Assembly: GCF_001540865.1 (NCBI RefSeq)
Contig: NC_033641.1
Location: forward strand, 10,427,756 to 10,491,755
From: Ananas comosus
Taxonomy: Eukaryota > Streptophyta > Magnoliopsida > Poales > Bromeliaceae
Reading direction: 5' to 3'
Length of the DNA stretch: 64,000 nucleotides
Shown: in pieces, positions 44,331 through 57,500 of the stretch
Position numbering within the stretch: position 1 is the stretch's first letter
How the letters are laid out: every line of letters starts with the position of its first letter
Program-made: the position numbers and the translations under genes
The notes under the pieces: generated by a model
The model's input: the letters and a program-made list of their open reading frames with translations, nothing else
What the model was told of the DNA's origin: nothing
The model's database searches: none

Positions 44331-44937
44331 CAATATGATCTTACTCCGTAAGAGACTACCCACTGCTGACAGACTGCTTAGTCGTGGGATGCAGATCGAC
44401 GATCACTGCATTTACTGTGCTTTTGCCTTGGAAAGCTGCGATCATCTCTTCACCAACTGCATCGTCACGCGATTCTTACTCTTTGAGGCGGGGGTACTTG
44501 CCGACGATACTGACTGTGTCCGGGCCCTTTGGACCTCTACAACAGCAATTACCGGCACTGCTCAAAGAACCAAGGCCTTAACTTTCCTGGCGGCTACTTG
44601 GTGGGTTGTCTGGATGGAAAGAAACAACCTCATTTTCAGAACAAAGACTCCTAATGCCACCCCAGCTCTGGAGCGGGCTTCTCTTCTTACAAATTTGTGG
44701 TCTGATTCTCCGATGTTACCCTCCGCGCACCACCTTTTTTAATCCTTTCTCATTTTTTTCCTTTTTTTTCTTTTCTTTTCGTCTTTTTACTGTTTTCTTT
44801 TTTTTCTTGTTTTGTTTCTGTTCTTGCTTTTCTTTTGCCCCGGAAGCCCTGGCTGCTTCCATATTGTTCGCCTAGTTCACTTATCAATGAATGAAACAGG
44901 TAGCTAGTCTACCTCTTTCTCAAAAAAAAAAAAAAAA
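44331..44937 (+). mobile_element. 5'-truncated LINE copy 3
   Basis: It keeps the last part of ORF2: LLRKRLPTADRLLSRG, the CIYC...HLFTNC zinc region, TWWVVWMERNNLIFR, and a stop near 44742. It is closer to the full-length element (LLRKRLPTADRLLRRG, AIWWVIWTERN) than copy 2 is. The T-rich 3'-UTR ends with GCCCCGGAAGCCCTGGCTGC, AATGAATGAAACAGGTAGCT, the stem-loop and TTTCTC(A)n. No target duplication is clear. Confidence 0.85.
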
Positions 44938-45523
44938 CTATCTGATGTAACACGGAGATTATTACTGGAAACGGGTCCTAATTAGTATCTCGTACTTGTA
45001 GTAAAAACACAAAAATTAGATGTTAATTTTAGGAATTTGCTTGTAATAGTTTAGTTTAGAATAATTAATACAAGGCTAGTAGGTTGAAATATTTTTCCAA
45101 ATTTTCCAATGTTGGGCACACGAAATATTGAAATTTTGGCATCTAATTTAGTCAAATTGAGGGGTATTGACTCAAAAATTAATGAAGGTTTTGCCTAATC
45201 TTATCTATGCATGATAGTAGAGCTAGCATGATAATGGGGCTTACGCTGTGTTTAATTTGGANTAAAAAAAAAAAAAAAGTAATAATAATATAGAGAATTA
45301 TACTTTAAAATAATTTTAATATACATGATTTAAATAGACAATAAATAGAAAAAAGCAATGAATGCCAAGAAAGTAAACTAAGGAAAAAAAAGAGGAAGAT
45401 ACAATATGTGGAGTAAACATCATAGCCACAATTGTTCAAAGCATTTTTATAATTATCTCACTAAAAAGATTCGCACATGAAGAACATAATAAACAACAAC
45501 TTTTATTGTACTTTTATATATAT

Positions 45524-46075
45524 ACTAGTGAAATAACCCGCGCGATGCAACGAGTAAATAATAATAAAAAAATTATAGAAGAAATAAAAATATAGAAATA
45601 TAAATATTTCATGATTGTTAAGAATGGGACAGACAGCGATGGCAGCATACGCCATCCTTTTTGAGGATGCATGAGGAACAACGGATGAGGGCCGAAGGGC
45701 TCCGAGTAGCAAGCAAGAGGAAAAGGAGGAGAGAAAAAGAAATTCCAAAATCATGGGGGGAGAGATATAAAACCTTCAATCCAAACCGCTCTGTAGATGA
45801 GATGAGGGAAAAGAGGGATGCCACTATCGGTTTGGAAAATAAAAAAAAGTAAGAATTTGGGAAATAAAAAAAAGTAAGAGATATGAGAAAAAAAAAAAGA
45901 GAGAGAGAGAAAGAAAGTTAAATGATGTGGATATAAAGGGGATGAAGGATTTTACTCAGATAAAAAAGAATAGAGAAAAATTTAAAATAAATAGTGGGTC
46001 CCACCGTCCTCAAATTAAGGTGGTGCATCCACGTTGGATTTCACCATGAGAAATCATGTATTGGTATAGATAGAT
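45524..46075. repeat. ACTAGTG...ACCCGCGC repeat, longer copy
   Basis: It begins ACTAGTGAAATAACCCGCGC and probably ends near GTATTGGTATAGATAGATAT. The body includes a purine-rich tract and an ORF of about 60 codons with no recognisable product. It could be a Helitron or MITE derivative. I could not see a diagnostic CTRR hairpin end or target duplication. Confidence 0.4.
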
Positions 46076-46078
46076 ATG

Positions 46079-46084
<6 letters not shown>

Positions 46085-46134
<50 letters not shown>

Positions 46135-46376
46135 TTGATACTTACTATCAATAGCTACAAGCCTTTGATACTATGAGTTTTCGGCGTGGATGAATAATGC
46201 GTGGTAGGGATGATAGTAGTCCACGGATTAAATGATAGTGGTCCCACTAGCGGTTGAGTGACGGTGGTTGGTTTAATTGTATAATCTAATGGGTAGAAAT
46301 AATCAAAGGGTAGATCTAACGGGTAGAAAAACTCAATAGTATAAAGGGTTTGTACTATCGATAGTATAGTAGCCGG

Positions 46377-46414
<38 letters not shown>
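46085..46414. mobile_element. Palindromic MITE D bracketed by (TA)n
   Basis: The element core is 46131-46380, with (TA)n of about 45 bp on the left and 34 bp on the right. The right end GTACTATCGATAGTATAGTAG is the inverse of MITE B's left end. The interior GTGGTCCCACTAGCGGTTG and ATTGTATAATCTAATGGG match MITE B inverted. Non-coding. Confidence 0.75.
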
Positions 46415-46417
<3 letters not shown>

Positions 46418-48282
46418 CTCTAAATAGAGAGAGAGAGATTTGGAGAGGGGTGGAAGTCGACAACACCGATGCCATCGCCGGCCTTATCAACAACGTGTAT
46501 GATGTAATGGAGGGGGGTCAAAGGGCATCATCGATTATGCTTATGGCATTCGGAAAGCAAATAGTACACGTTTTAAACTTTGGGAAAGAAGAAGGTGAAT
46601 TGGAAGGATGCCTTATGAAAAGGCATGGCATTCTCGTTTTCCCCACTATTACTCTATTAAATAAAAAAGTGAGGAGATTATTCTATTAAATGGAAAGATA
46701 AATGCCATTACTCTATTTAAATGGAAAGGTGAGGAGATTATTAGATTAAATGAAAATGAAAATGGAAGATGAAAAGATTAGTCTATTAAATGAGAAAGTA
46801 AATGGGAAGATGAAGAGACGACATTGGGAGATAAATCGGATATATGAGAGGAAGTATCTAGTAGAAGTGGACCTAATATTCAATAGAAAGGATGGAGGAA
46901 GTGATAATAACGCTGGTAGTTAGGTAGGCCCAAATTCAACAGAATTCTGCCACGTCGGATAGAAGCCACGGGAATTAATAGTTTTGTATAGTTAATGCTC
47001 ATAAATTCTGTTAAAAAGTATTGATCATTAATTATCTCAAAACCAATCATAATTTACCTATTCACTTGTATATATATATATATAGGACATTAGTATATTA
47101 GTATATAATATTATATTTAATATTTAATAGTATCGATTCCTTAAAATTAAAATAGAAACACAAATTACTTATGTACTTTGGGAGCATTTGCAACTAACTT
47201 TAATAATGAGATATATTAGAATTTAAGGTAGATTCCAGATGTTAACGATTCAGCTTTGAAGTCAACACTGAGATCTAAACTCTTATTAGTACAATACTTT
47301 ATTATCTTTTATTCGGAACCTATACACATCCTTATAATACTGCTACAAATTAATTAACATTATTATCTAACTAATCGTAATTATTATTATTTTTATTATT
47401 TTATAATTTTATTATAATATTAATTACGGAATGGCGGAGCTTACGTGGCACCGCCAAAACAGAAGATGAGAGTTTCACGCGACGCAGCACGTGTTACGGT
47501 CTTATCACCGTCCGTTCTTCAACGTATGATCTTAACCGTGAGTCCCTGTGCTCCGGAGCTACTTGTTTGCTCGAGATATTATTTTGTGCACCTGGTCCAT
47601 AAAGTTTTTAAGCTAGAGCGTTACATATTTATTAATATTTAAAATAATAATCATAGTTATAACTGCCACCAAAAAAAGTATTCATATTTAGATTTGAAAG
47701 TATAAGAGTAAGTACAATTGAATATATAATCCGAGCCTGGTCCTCAATCTCAAATGTATCAATCTAAAATTAAAATTTAATTCATTATATATCATTCTAT
47801 TGAATAGTAAAATTTTATATATTAAAAATTATAAACTACGATATTTATTTCTTTTGAATTAAATAAAATATATTGTTGGCTTTTATAATTTATTTGATTT
47901 GATACCTGCTTAATAATATTTTTTAATATTTTTTTTTATATATAGGTCTTTTGAATATGATTATTTATATTTATCGTCTGAACGCTTTAATTTTTTTAAA
48001 ACATTAATCACGAAAAATTGAGCATGGTGTACGAGATGTATGGATACACCCGGTTCAGGCAAGTTCTTGGCAGCTAGGGAAGAGGGCGATGGCATATTCG
48101 TGATTAATGGGGAAAGTAAGACTCTTTTTTTAAGAGCCCAGTGCAAAATATCATTCGAATCTGCTTCTCACGCTAATCTCCCTCCCCTCCTCGCCCACCA
48201 TTCTGTTTCTGCTCTCCCTCTCTGGTGCAACACGACACCGTGGGTGGGCCCCAATCGCTATCTCCATGCACCTCTCGCCCCA
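46415..48282. other. Intergenic DNA before the SBE gene
   Basis: At 46450-46689 an ORF of 79 codons starts MEVDNTDAIAGLINNVYD; I do not recognise it. At 46645-46820 a degenerate array repeats (A/T)TTCTATTAAATGGAAA with GAGGAGATTATT. A short (TA)n lies near 47071-47083. The rest is A/T-rich. Promoter-like DNA begins near 48000. No confident gene. Confidence 0.5.
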
Positions 48283-48470
48283 CACGTGTCACCCCCCGAC
48301 CCCTCAACGATCACACTCCTCGCGCATTGTGTGACCCCTCTCTCTCTCTCTCTCTCTAATAACTCGAATACGCTGGCGCGCGCACACTCTCTCTGTTAGA
48401 TCGAGAACGAGAACGAACCTCGTCGATATCGCACTCGTCTCCTCTCCTCTCCTCCGTCCAAAACCCTAGG
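48283..48470 (+). promoter_or_regulatory. SBE promoter and leader motifs
   Basis: A G-box/ABRE-like CACGTGTC lies at 48283-48290, a (CT)n tract at 48339-48357 and a telo box AAACCCTA at 48461-48468, 39 bp before the start codon. A G-box is compatible with sugar or abscisic-acid responsiveness, but that is inference. Confidence 0.45.
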
Positions 48471-48506
48471 GATCGGACGAGGCGGAGGTCGCCGCGATCT
48501 CCATAG

Positions 48507-51500
48507 ATGTCGTTTGCGCTCTCCGGGATCCGCTTCCCCGCCGCCGTGCGAGGCACGGGGCTCGCAGCTCGATCCGGGGCCAATGGCGATCGGAGGAGCG
48601 GGGTCGATCTCTCGCTGATGCTGCTGAGGAAGGAGACTTTTAAACCGCGTAAGCTCTCTCAATCCGTGCCTCCTTCGTGATAGCGCGCTGTGGTTTCTCC
48701 TCTCCGTTCTCTTCTAAAGGATCGGGAGGCGAATGCTTTATCTTAGCAACGATCCTCTAAGCGAGAGTTTTGTTGTTGGTCGTGATTTTGCTATTCGTCG
48801 CGCTCTTCCTCTCTCTGTAGGTCCTGATTTATGATTATGGTGATCTCGGTAGGGGTGTTGCTTTGCTCTCTGAACGCAGCTTGTTGTGCTTAGATTTTGT
48901 AGTGCGAGATGTCGATATGACAGTACAGAGTGGAAAGTGGTTGAAGAAGATGAAGAGAATTGTGGCGGTGGATTTGGATGTGTTTTGTTTCTTCAGGTTT
49001 TGCTTCCCTCGATCTGTTTACTGTGTTGGCAATTTGAAATTTTGAACACAGGGACGCTTTGTTGTTGTGAAGATAAGAGGTCGTGCAGTGGTGAATTTAA
49101 CTGCTTGAGAACTCCTTACTGTCGAGGCTTGATTGAGCTGAGTTGCCTCCACAAAGCCATAATGCTACAGTTATGCTGTGGAATTAAAATGCTATTGCAG
49201 AAATGTGGTCATTTTTCCTTTAGCTGGAGAGTGAATCCAAATATAGACTAACCATGTTCCTTTTGAGAACACCCATATCTCAATTAATTCGTTTGTAGAT
49301 GCACTTACATAATTCTGTTTGCATATATTCCTATCTCGATTTTCATCGGTATGAGCGTAAAGTTTCCAATTGTTTACTGCTTGTTTGTCCTTTCTTTAGG
49401 GAGCATTTTTGGTGGAAGTTCTATTGATTGCCTTTCTTCATCTGTGACTGTTGCTGCATCTGGAAAGGTGCTGATTCCAGGCGGCCAAAGTGACGGCTTA
49501 TCATCTTCTGCAGATTCAGTTGCAGATGAACAAGCATCTGATGATTTGCAGGTACAAGCTAGCAATGTAACTATATTTGTTTTGGATTTCTGATTTTATG
49601 AAGGGCAGGTCTTGCCTAGTTAACTAGCGTACAGGCGACTCTGTTCTTCTTTTTCAGATATCACTCCAAAGTACTATACATATATCCTTTCCTCATATAG
49701 CTTCTCAGAGGCTTTTAACTGTCAAGAAATTTGTGTACTCTCAAGCAAGTGTGTTTTTGTTTTACGATATCCTTTCCCATGACTGGCTTATATTTGTTGC
49801 TTAGGTATTACAGGAGGAACCTGTTGACACTGTGGAAGTCATGTATGAGGGAAGCATGAAGGAAGGAGGCAAAGAGAGTGTTACTTCTCAAGCCAAGAAC
49901 AGTGTTGAGGTAGTAGAGGAGAAGCCAAGATCTATTCCACCACCCGGTAACGGACAAAGAATCTATGATATCGATCCATTATTGCGAGGTCACCATGCAC
50001 ATCTCGATTATCGGTAGGTTGCTTGTTGCTCGAATGTTTTCGATACAACAGCCTATTTCTGCATGATAAAGAGATTATTCTCAAACTATGTGGATAAATT
50101 GATTGAAGTAAAGAGAGCTAAAGGTACTGCTTGATGAGTGCAAAATAAGAACCAACTAAAGTAATATTGGGACTCCTGCTCCCATGTACCAAAGTACATA
50201 AGTTCATCAAAGTAAGCAAGGCCGCAAACTAACTAGGAAAGTCGAAGTTTAAAAATTAAAAAAATTGGAGATAGACACTTGTAAGCACAAAAATGTAAGA
50301 GATCGTTCTTTGTAAATAATATAGTTCTTAGGATGAAATTAGTTGTATGAATCGTGCAGTATATTACTTGATGTAATGTAGCCGAGTGATTGTATAATGT
50401 ATAGAGGTAAGTATGAGTAATATAGTTTAAGGCCATAAAATTGTATGTTCCCCAATTTGTGTTGTATGAAGAGATAAATTTGCTAAAACATATAAAGTGC
50501 AGACTAACTTGTTTTCTACTTCCCCAATTAATACTCTTCTCTTTCATTAGCACATTTTACATTGTTAAGAAAATTTGATGTCAATTGTATGTTTACTGGT
50601 TACAAACAGATACAGTCAATACAGGAAAATGCGTGCGCTCATTGATCAAAATGAAGGTGGCTTGGAACTTTTTTCTCGTGGTTATGAAAATTTTGGTTTT
50701 CACCGCAGGTTAGCTTTCTTTTCTTTCTCTGCATTGCGACATGTCATTTAATCTTCCTTTTGAATAAGTTGCTGTAATCCATGAACCTGTTCTTAGGTTC
50801 TCATCACTAATAGTAGTAGAATCTATTGTCGAAAGACAGTTTGAAGCCTTCTTTAACTCTATCAATAGAAATATTTGGCGGACATGCTGAAAATCTCTTA
50901 GATTCAGCACCTGTCATTCAGTCTTATGAAGAACTGATCCTTTACAGAAAATAATATGCATGCTTTCTTGCATATCCTGACCTTACACGTCCATGTTACT
51001 TTTTAATTTGTCAATTTTATTCTATAATTGATCATAGATAAAACAGATAAGAGTTTCTTGCAAGGAAACTATGAAGAAGCATTAGCTAATTTTTTAACAT
51101 CCAAATTTTCTTGCCTGAATGTGTTGTACTGAATTGCATGATATTGGTTTTTTGTTGCTAATTCATTAATATACGTTATCTAATCATGTTTCTTTTTTAA
51201 TTAGATTTGAGCCATCGGGCATGATGATTTCATTTATTATTAGTAACAGTGAATTCTTGGTATACACCATATAAAATGTTTAGTAGTTGTTTGATGCTTG
51301 TAAGAAGCATGTAACTCCACTTATTTTACTTATTTATTTTTTCGCCAGTGCGGATGGTATTGTGTATCGAGAATGGGCTCCTGGAGCAAAGGTGTGTTCT
51401 TTTCATAATTCACTGATAAAGATTGGTTGGATGACTTATACATGACCTCTCATTTCCGCAGTTTACTTTCTTATTGTAGTTTGAATAGGTTGTTTTAGCT

Positions 51501-54500
51501 CTATATCTTTTCATGCCTCATGATGTTTATGTTACAATGAGCTATATGTTGCCTTAGATTTCCTACATAAGCCAGCTGCTTGGACTAACCATTTTATTCT
51601 GTTTTCAGGCTGCAGCATTAATAGGAGATTTTAACAACTGGAATCCAAATGCAGACGTTATGACCCGAGTATGTCGTTCTAGCTTGGATGTATTTGTCTA
51701 TGCTTTCTTTATGTCAGCTGTAGATTAATCTATTACTTGTTTTACTGAACTTATCCATAGTAAATAGGTTTTCAGTTCTTGCTTATATGGCTGAGCCACT
51801 GCATTTTTCTGTATATTGAATAGGCTGAGAAAATAAATTTCTAAGACGACCTTCAGAAACTGTAAAATGTGCAAATATAAACCTTCAAAAAGCTCTGAAG
51901 GTGCTTATTTTCTCATCTGGAGCATTGAGAGTTACTTACTACCTTCATAATTGGATGTCATTCTCTAAAAATAAAGTATTTTTCGTCTTTAATGTAACTC
52001 GCATTGCTGACTAACTTGCATCTCATCAGCATCAGCATCTTCAAATACCTAATAATTATTATTTTCAGAATGAGTTTGGTGTGTGGGAGATTTTTCTGCC
52101 TAACAATGCTGATGGCTCGCCACCTATTCCTCATGGCTCACGTGTAAAGGTACTTTCTCTCATGGAATTTAAATGTATTTGCAGTGATTAGCAAATATCA
52201 TGATGCACACACAGTTGTGTTGGCAATCACGTGTACTTTATATATTGAAACCATAAAAAATGTGTTTTTATTTGTTGGCATATATTGCAGATATTCTAAC
52301 CCATGTATAACTCTCACTTAGATACACATGGATACTCCATCTGGTGTCAAAGATTCAATTCCTGCATGGATAAAGTTTTCTGTACAGGCTCCAGGTGAAA
52401 TACCGTATAATGGGATTTATTATGATCCTCCTGAGGAGGTAATCTTACTATATCTTTCCTGCAATTTTTTAAGGAGAAAAAAATTGTTGATGTGATTGCG
52501 CATTAGTATTGCTACTATAGGTTAATACATACTCATTTTCTGCTACATTACATCTCTCTTCCAAATGTAAACTTGTGCTAAGGTGTTTTGGTTGATTCTG
52601 CAGGAAAAGTATGTATTTCAACACCCTCAACCCAAGGCTCCAAAGTCATTGCGAATTTATGAATCTCACGTTGGAATGAGTAGTCCGGTATTGCAGTCTT
52701 TCCTTTCGATTCTCAATGATAATTTGCAGAAATCATTTCCTTCTTTTGTTGAGAACTGTGATGATTTTACTTGTTTTAGTCCTTCTGCGCTTCTTTACAC
52801 TGTTTGAAAGGCTACATAAATGAATCATAAAGTTCTACCTGTGTTATTTTACTATGTCTTCTAATAGTGCTAACTTGAGAAAATTTTGTTCATTCAAACT
52901 TTTTTCTCCTCTATCTATTCTTTTGCACAAATAAAATACAAACCAAGGATTTAACTACTGTAGGACGTCATCGTGCGGAAAACTTGCTGACACGGTATGA
53001 CATGGTGCATGTCGTATTGTGCCGATGCATGCCGGTCACAGAAAATACACGTGTGCCGACACAATGGCATGAAATATTTATTTTCTTTGGCATCAATATA
53101 TTCTAATTGCTTATTTATATATCTTTATCAAATCTTTTGCAATTTATTGAGATAACAACTTGCTAACTTTTTTAAAAAAAGAGGGTTTTTTGCTATGCCA
53201 TCTGCATAGGGACTATATTGTGTCGATATCTTGCTGACATGGTACGGCACGATGGCATGGCCCGTGGCAATGGGCACTTGAATCCTTGATGCAAATGTTG
53301 CCAAAGTTAGCTAAACAAATCTCATTATTGTGCAAATTCCTTGTTTTTTCCTAATACTATTTTCCTATAACATGATTACATGTCTAGATTTCAGGAGTTG
53401 TCTTTACTGCTCGTTATGTGTTTACTGCTAGTTATCTAATCTACAGTCTAAATTGCAGGAGCCCAAGATCAACACATATGCTAGCTTTAGGGATGATGTA
53501 CTACCTCGAATTAAAAAGCTTGGATACAATGCTGTACAGATAATGGCAATTCAAGAGCATTCATACTATGCGAGCTTTGGGTAATTTCAGTTCTCCATCT
53601 TTCTTTTGTTGTTGTGTTGTTTCTTTGGCTTTTGGATTGGTGCTTAAATGCAGAAGACAGTAATTATCACATCTTCTCATGTTTACGTTGGTCTATAACT
53701 GCAATTTCATGCCTAGCTGATGCATGTAATGTCTTATCTAGGGGCGGAACTCGATCATCTTCCTTTTTACTTTTCTCCCTGGATCCTCTTTCAGTTTGAT
53801 TACCCTGGATAGAGGCACTTAGTTTTTGGCAAATATTTAGCTAGTTTGCCCTGGATAAAATATCGGCCTTATACTTCTTGTTGATTAATTGCTATAGATA
53901 CTGGAGAATCAGCTTATGTTTTGTCTGGTTGTCAGACATGGGAATCATATGCTAATAAAATTCCATTAAATGTCTTGTTGACCTATTTCAGTGGCGTAAG
54001 ATAGGACAGCTATTTGATTGTCTAACTCTAAATTGGTAAAATTTCTGTCCTTTTGTAATATTTCCGCATTATAACTCGGGCAATGAATAGTTGTTTTAGA
54101 CTGTATAGCAAAGCAGAAAACAGCCCATTCAGATGTACTTCATCACCCAGATTAACTTTAAATGAATGAAACTGAATTTTGTAGTGTTTCTCTCCTTGGC
54201 AATATTTTTGTCTTTCCTGAATGATGTAAATGTTGGATTGTTAGTCTCAAAATTTCTTTTCACTTTTGGCATACCCTATATTTGATTCTTTCTTCATTTT
54301 TCCTAAAGATGTCTACAATTTGATTTATATTTGCAGGTATCATGTTACTAATTTTTTTGCACCAAGTAGTCGATTTGGAACTCCAGATGATCTCAAGTCC
54401 TTGATCGACAAAGCTCATGAGCTGGGTCTACTTGTTCTCATGGATATTGTCCACAGGTTGAAAATTAAGATTCTTGAAGCTGAATCATTTCCATGCATAT

Positions 54501-57500
54501 ACACTAATGATAGCATTGAATCTCACCTTTGGCCTTCTGTTCTCTGCATACAGTCATGCATCAAACAATGTCCTAGATGGCCTAAATCAGTTTGATGGAA
54601 CAGATACACATTACTTCCATGCGGGTTCACGCGGTTATCATTGGATGTGGGATTCTCGCCTTTTTAACTACGGTAGTTGGGAGGTAATGAACAAATTTAC
54701 ATTTTCTTGGCTCGGTATCTCAATTCATTTTGGTCATTTTTTCTGTTGTGTATCTGCTAATCTATTCCTTCCTTTGTATAGGTAGTAAGATTTTTACTTT
54801 CAAATGCAAGATGGTGGCTTGAGGAGTACAAGTTTGATGGCTTCCGTTTCGATGGTGTGACATCAATGATGTATACTCACCATGGCTTACAAGTAAGGGA
54901 GAGCCTCTAATGCTTGATTCTTTTGAGCCCTTCTTGGTTTGGTGGTGATAATTACAGTATGTCTATATATGCTTTATTAAGAGAACTAGCCACCAGTAGG
55001 ATTGTACTTCCCTAAGTAAAACTATACATGCTATACAATTACTAGGTTTTCTGATCACACAATATATAGTTTAAGCATTCTGGTAGGCCAAATGGAATGG
55101 CCCTATCATGCTGCAAAAAGGATTTAATTACACAGATTTGGCTGTTGGCAGTTGCCACCACCAAACATGTACACAGTAACACAAGACAGATGCCTGTGTT
55201 GGACGTTTAGAATGAGCTAATTTATTCCCCTTATCTGCTTTCTTCCAGGTGTCGTTCACTGGGAACTACAATGAATACTTTGGTTTTGCCACCGATGTAG
55301 ATGCAGTTGTCTATTTGATGCTGGTGAATGATCTTATTCATGGACTTTTTCCTGAGGCTGTGATTATTGGTGAAGATGTAAGTGCCCAAAAAATTGGAGT
55401 GATTATTACACCTCTATCTTTATCATGTATCAAATCTTTGCTATTGCATGAACTTGCCCTTGTAATTGTTACATTGTGCTACCATTTTTACAGGTTAGTG
55501 GAATGCCAACATTTTGCCTTCCTGTTCAAGATGGTGGTGTAGGTTTTGACTACCGCCTTCACATGGCTGTACCTGACAAGTGGATTGAACTTCTTCAGTA
55601 AGTACTTGAAATATCTAACCTTACTGGTTCAGAGCTTTGCTATTGTTCACTTTTGTTGCCTTTGATGGAGAAATATATAAGAATGGAAACGCACATGCCT
55701 ATAATATCTATTTATTCTTTTTTTTATTGAAAAGCTTATCATAGGGACTTAAAAGATCATCATGGTGTTCCATAGAAAAGAAAGAATCATATTTATTCTT
55801 ACCAAAATGCTTTCTCCCTGAAATGGTTAGCTATGAAAAATTCTTTTGTACAGTCAGCGTGTTAAAAATTTCTTTATTCAGGAAGGCTTATAAGTGATAT
55901 TCAAAGCTCTTTCTCTTAATGTTTGGCACAGATTGAAGGACGAAGATTGGAAGATGGGCGACATTGTCCACACACTTATAAACAGGCGGTGGTCAGAGAA
56001 ATGTGTTGCTTATGCTGAAAGTCATGATCAAGCTCTAGTTGGCGATAAGACAATTGCATTCTGGCTTATGGACAAGGTGTTTAAATTTCTGTTTTATATT
56101 TTCAAAAATTTAATCTTCTACAGCAATATATGATGTGCAAATTGCAGGTACCTAGACGGGGACTCTTGTTGCTTCTTTATGAAATGCTACATAACTGACT
56201 GCTGACAACCTATAGTTTCATTTAGGACTTTAGAGTCACTTACTATTCAGGTTAATCATAATTGTTTGTTTTTAAGAAACTTCTCTTTCCTTCCTTCTAA
56301 CTGCCTCTAAGAGGTTTGAGTAGCTTTCTTTTACTTTTTATTTTTGAAATCATACTATTATGTTTCCTACTTCTTTCTTGATGTAGTTCTTTTTCTTTGA
56401 AATTTGGTGATTAAAGCAGGTTGTCTCATTTATTAAAGCTTTTGTTACTCTTCCAGGACATGTATGATTTCATGGCTCTGGATAGACCGTCAACTCCACG
56501 TATTGATCGTGGAATTGCTTTACATAAAATGATTAGACTAATAACTATGGGTTTGGGTGGAGAAGGATATCTGAATTTTATGGGAAATGAGTTTGGGCAT
56601 CCAGGTTAGTAAATTTATTTTATTCATCGGATATGTGAACTGTATATCAATCGTGTGATTATCTTCAATAAGCATCTTACAAATTAAAGAAATTTATTGA
56701 TTTACTTAATTCTCTGTCGTTGTTTTTCTGTCTGACAGAATGGATAGACTTTCCTAGAGGCGTACAGCATCTTCCCAGTGGCAAAGTGATACCGGGGAAC
56801 AATTATAGTTTTGATAAATGCCGTCGTCGATTTGATCTTGTAAAGTTTGAATTTGCAACTCCTTTTAAAAAAAACTTGAACTGCAACCTACTTTTCTCAC
56901 TATAATAGCGACAAGTAACATTAGAGCACAAAGATGAAACACAGTATTATTGAATGGAATGTTAGTGTCATCTGATGTTCTCTACAACTTCATAGCACCG
57001 GCCACGTTAGTATCACCGGTTGTAAAATCTTTGTGAAAATCACTTGTCCAAGTTTACCCTAGTTTTTGTGCAACACACACACGCTGACCAAAAGAAAAAG
57101 AAACACCTTACTATGAAATCCTCAAAGAAAGTTATAGAGGGCTAGATTTTTATGTTCCTTCGTAAGGTATAAAATTTGAACTAAAGGTTACTGTGTCTTC
57201 TTTTGACTAGGGTAGAAGATGATTAGTTGGGTTCGTTTTAGTTTTTCTTAGCTGTCTTTTTCTTTAACAATTCTCCTTGTGAAAATAATTTTCTTGCTTA
57301 GTGGCTTTTTCAGTGGATGGAAGTTTTACCTTTGAGCATGTGCTTCTTATCCAAACAAAAAGCAGTTATATCCCATTTTTAATTTTAATTAACTATGCAG
57401 GGTGATGCAGATTATCTTAGATATCGTGGAATGCAAGAATTTGATCGGGCAATGCAACATCTTGAGGAAAAATATGGAGTATGTATTGCTTTTTATTGTA

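Noticed and set aside
46450..46689. 79-codon ORF MEVDNTDAIAGLINNVYD
   Set aside because: It starts at the edge of a MITE and a GA tract, ends in a degenerate A/T repeat array, and resembles no family I know. Listed only as intergenic content.
53614..53799. Intronic ORFs within the SBE gene
   Set aside because: They lie wholly in introns between exons with conserved splice sites and are read-through of intron sequence.
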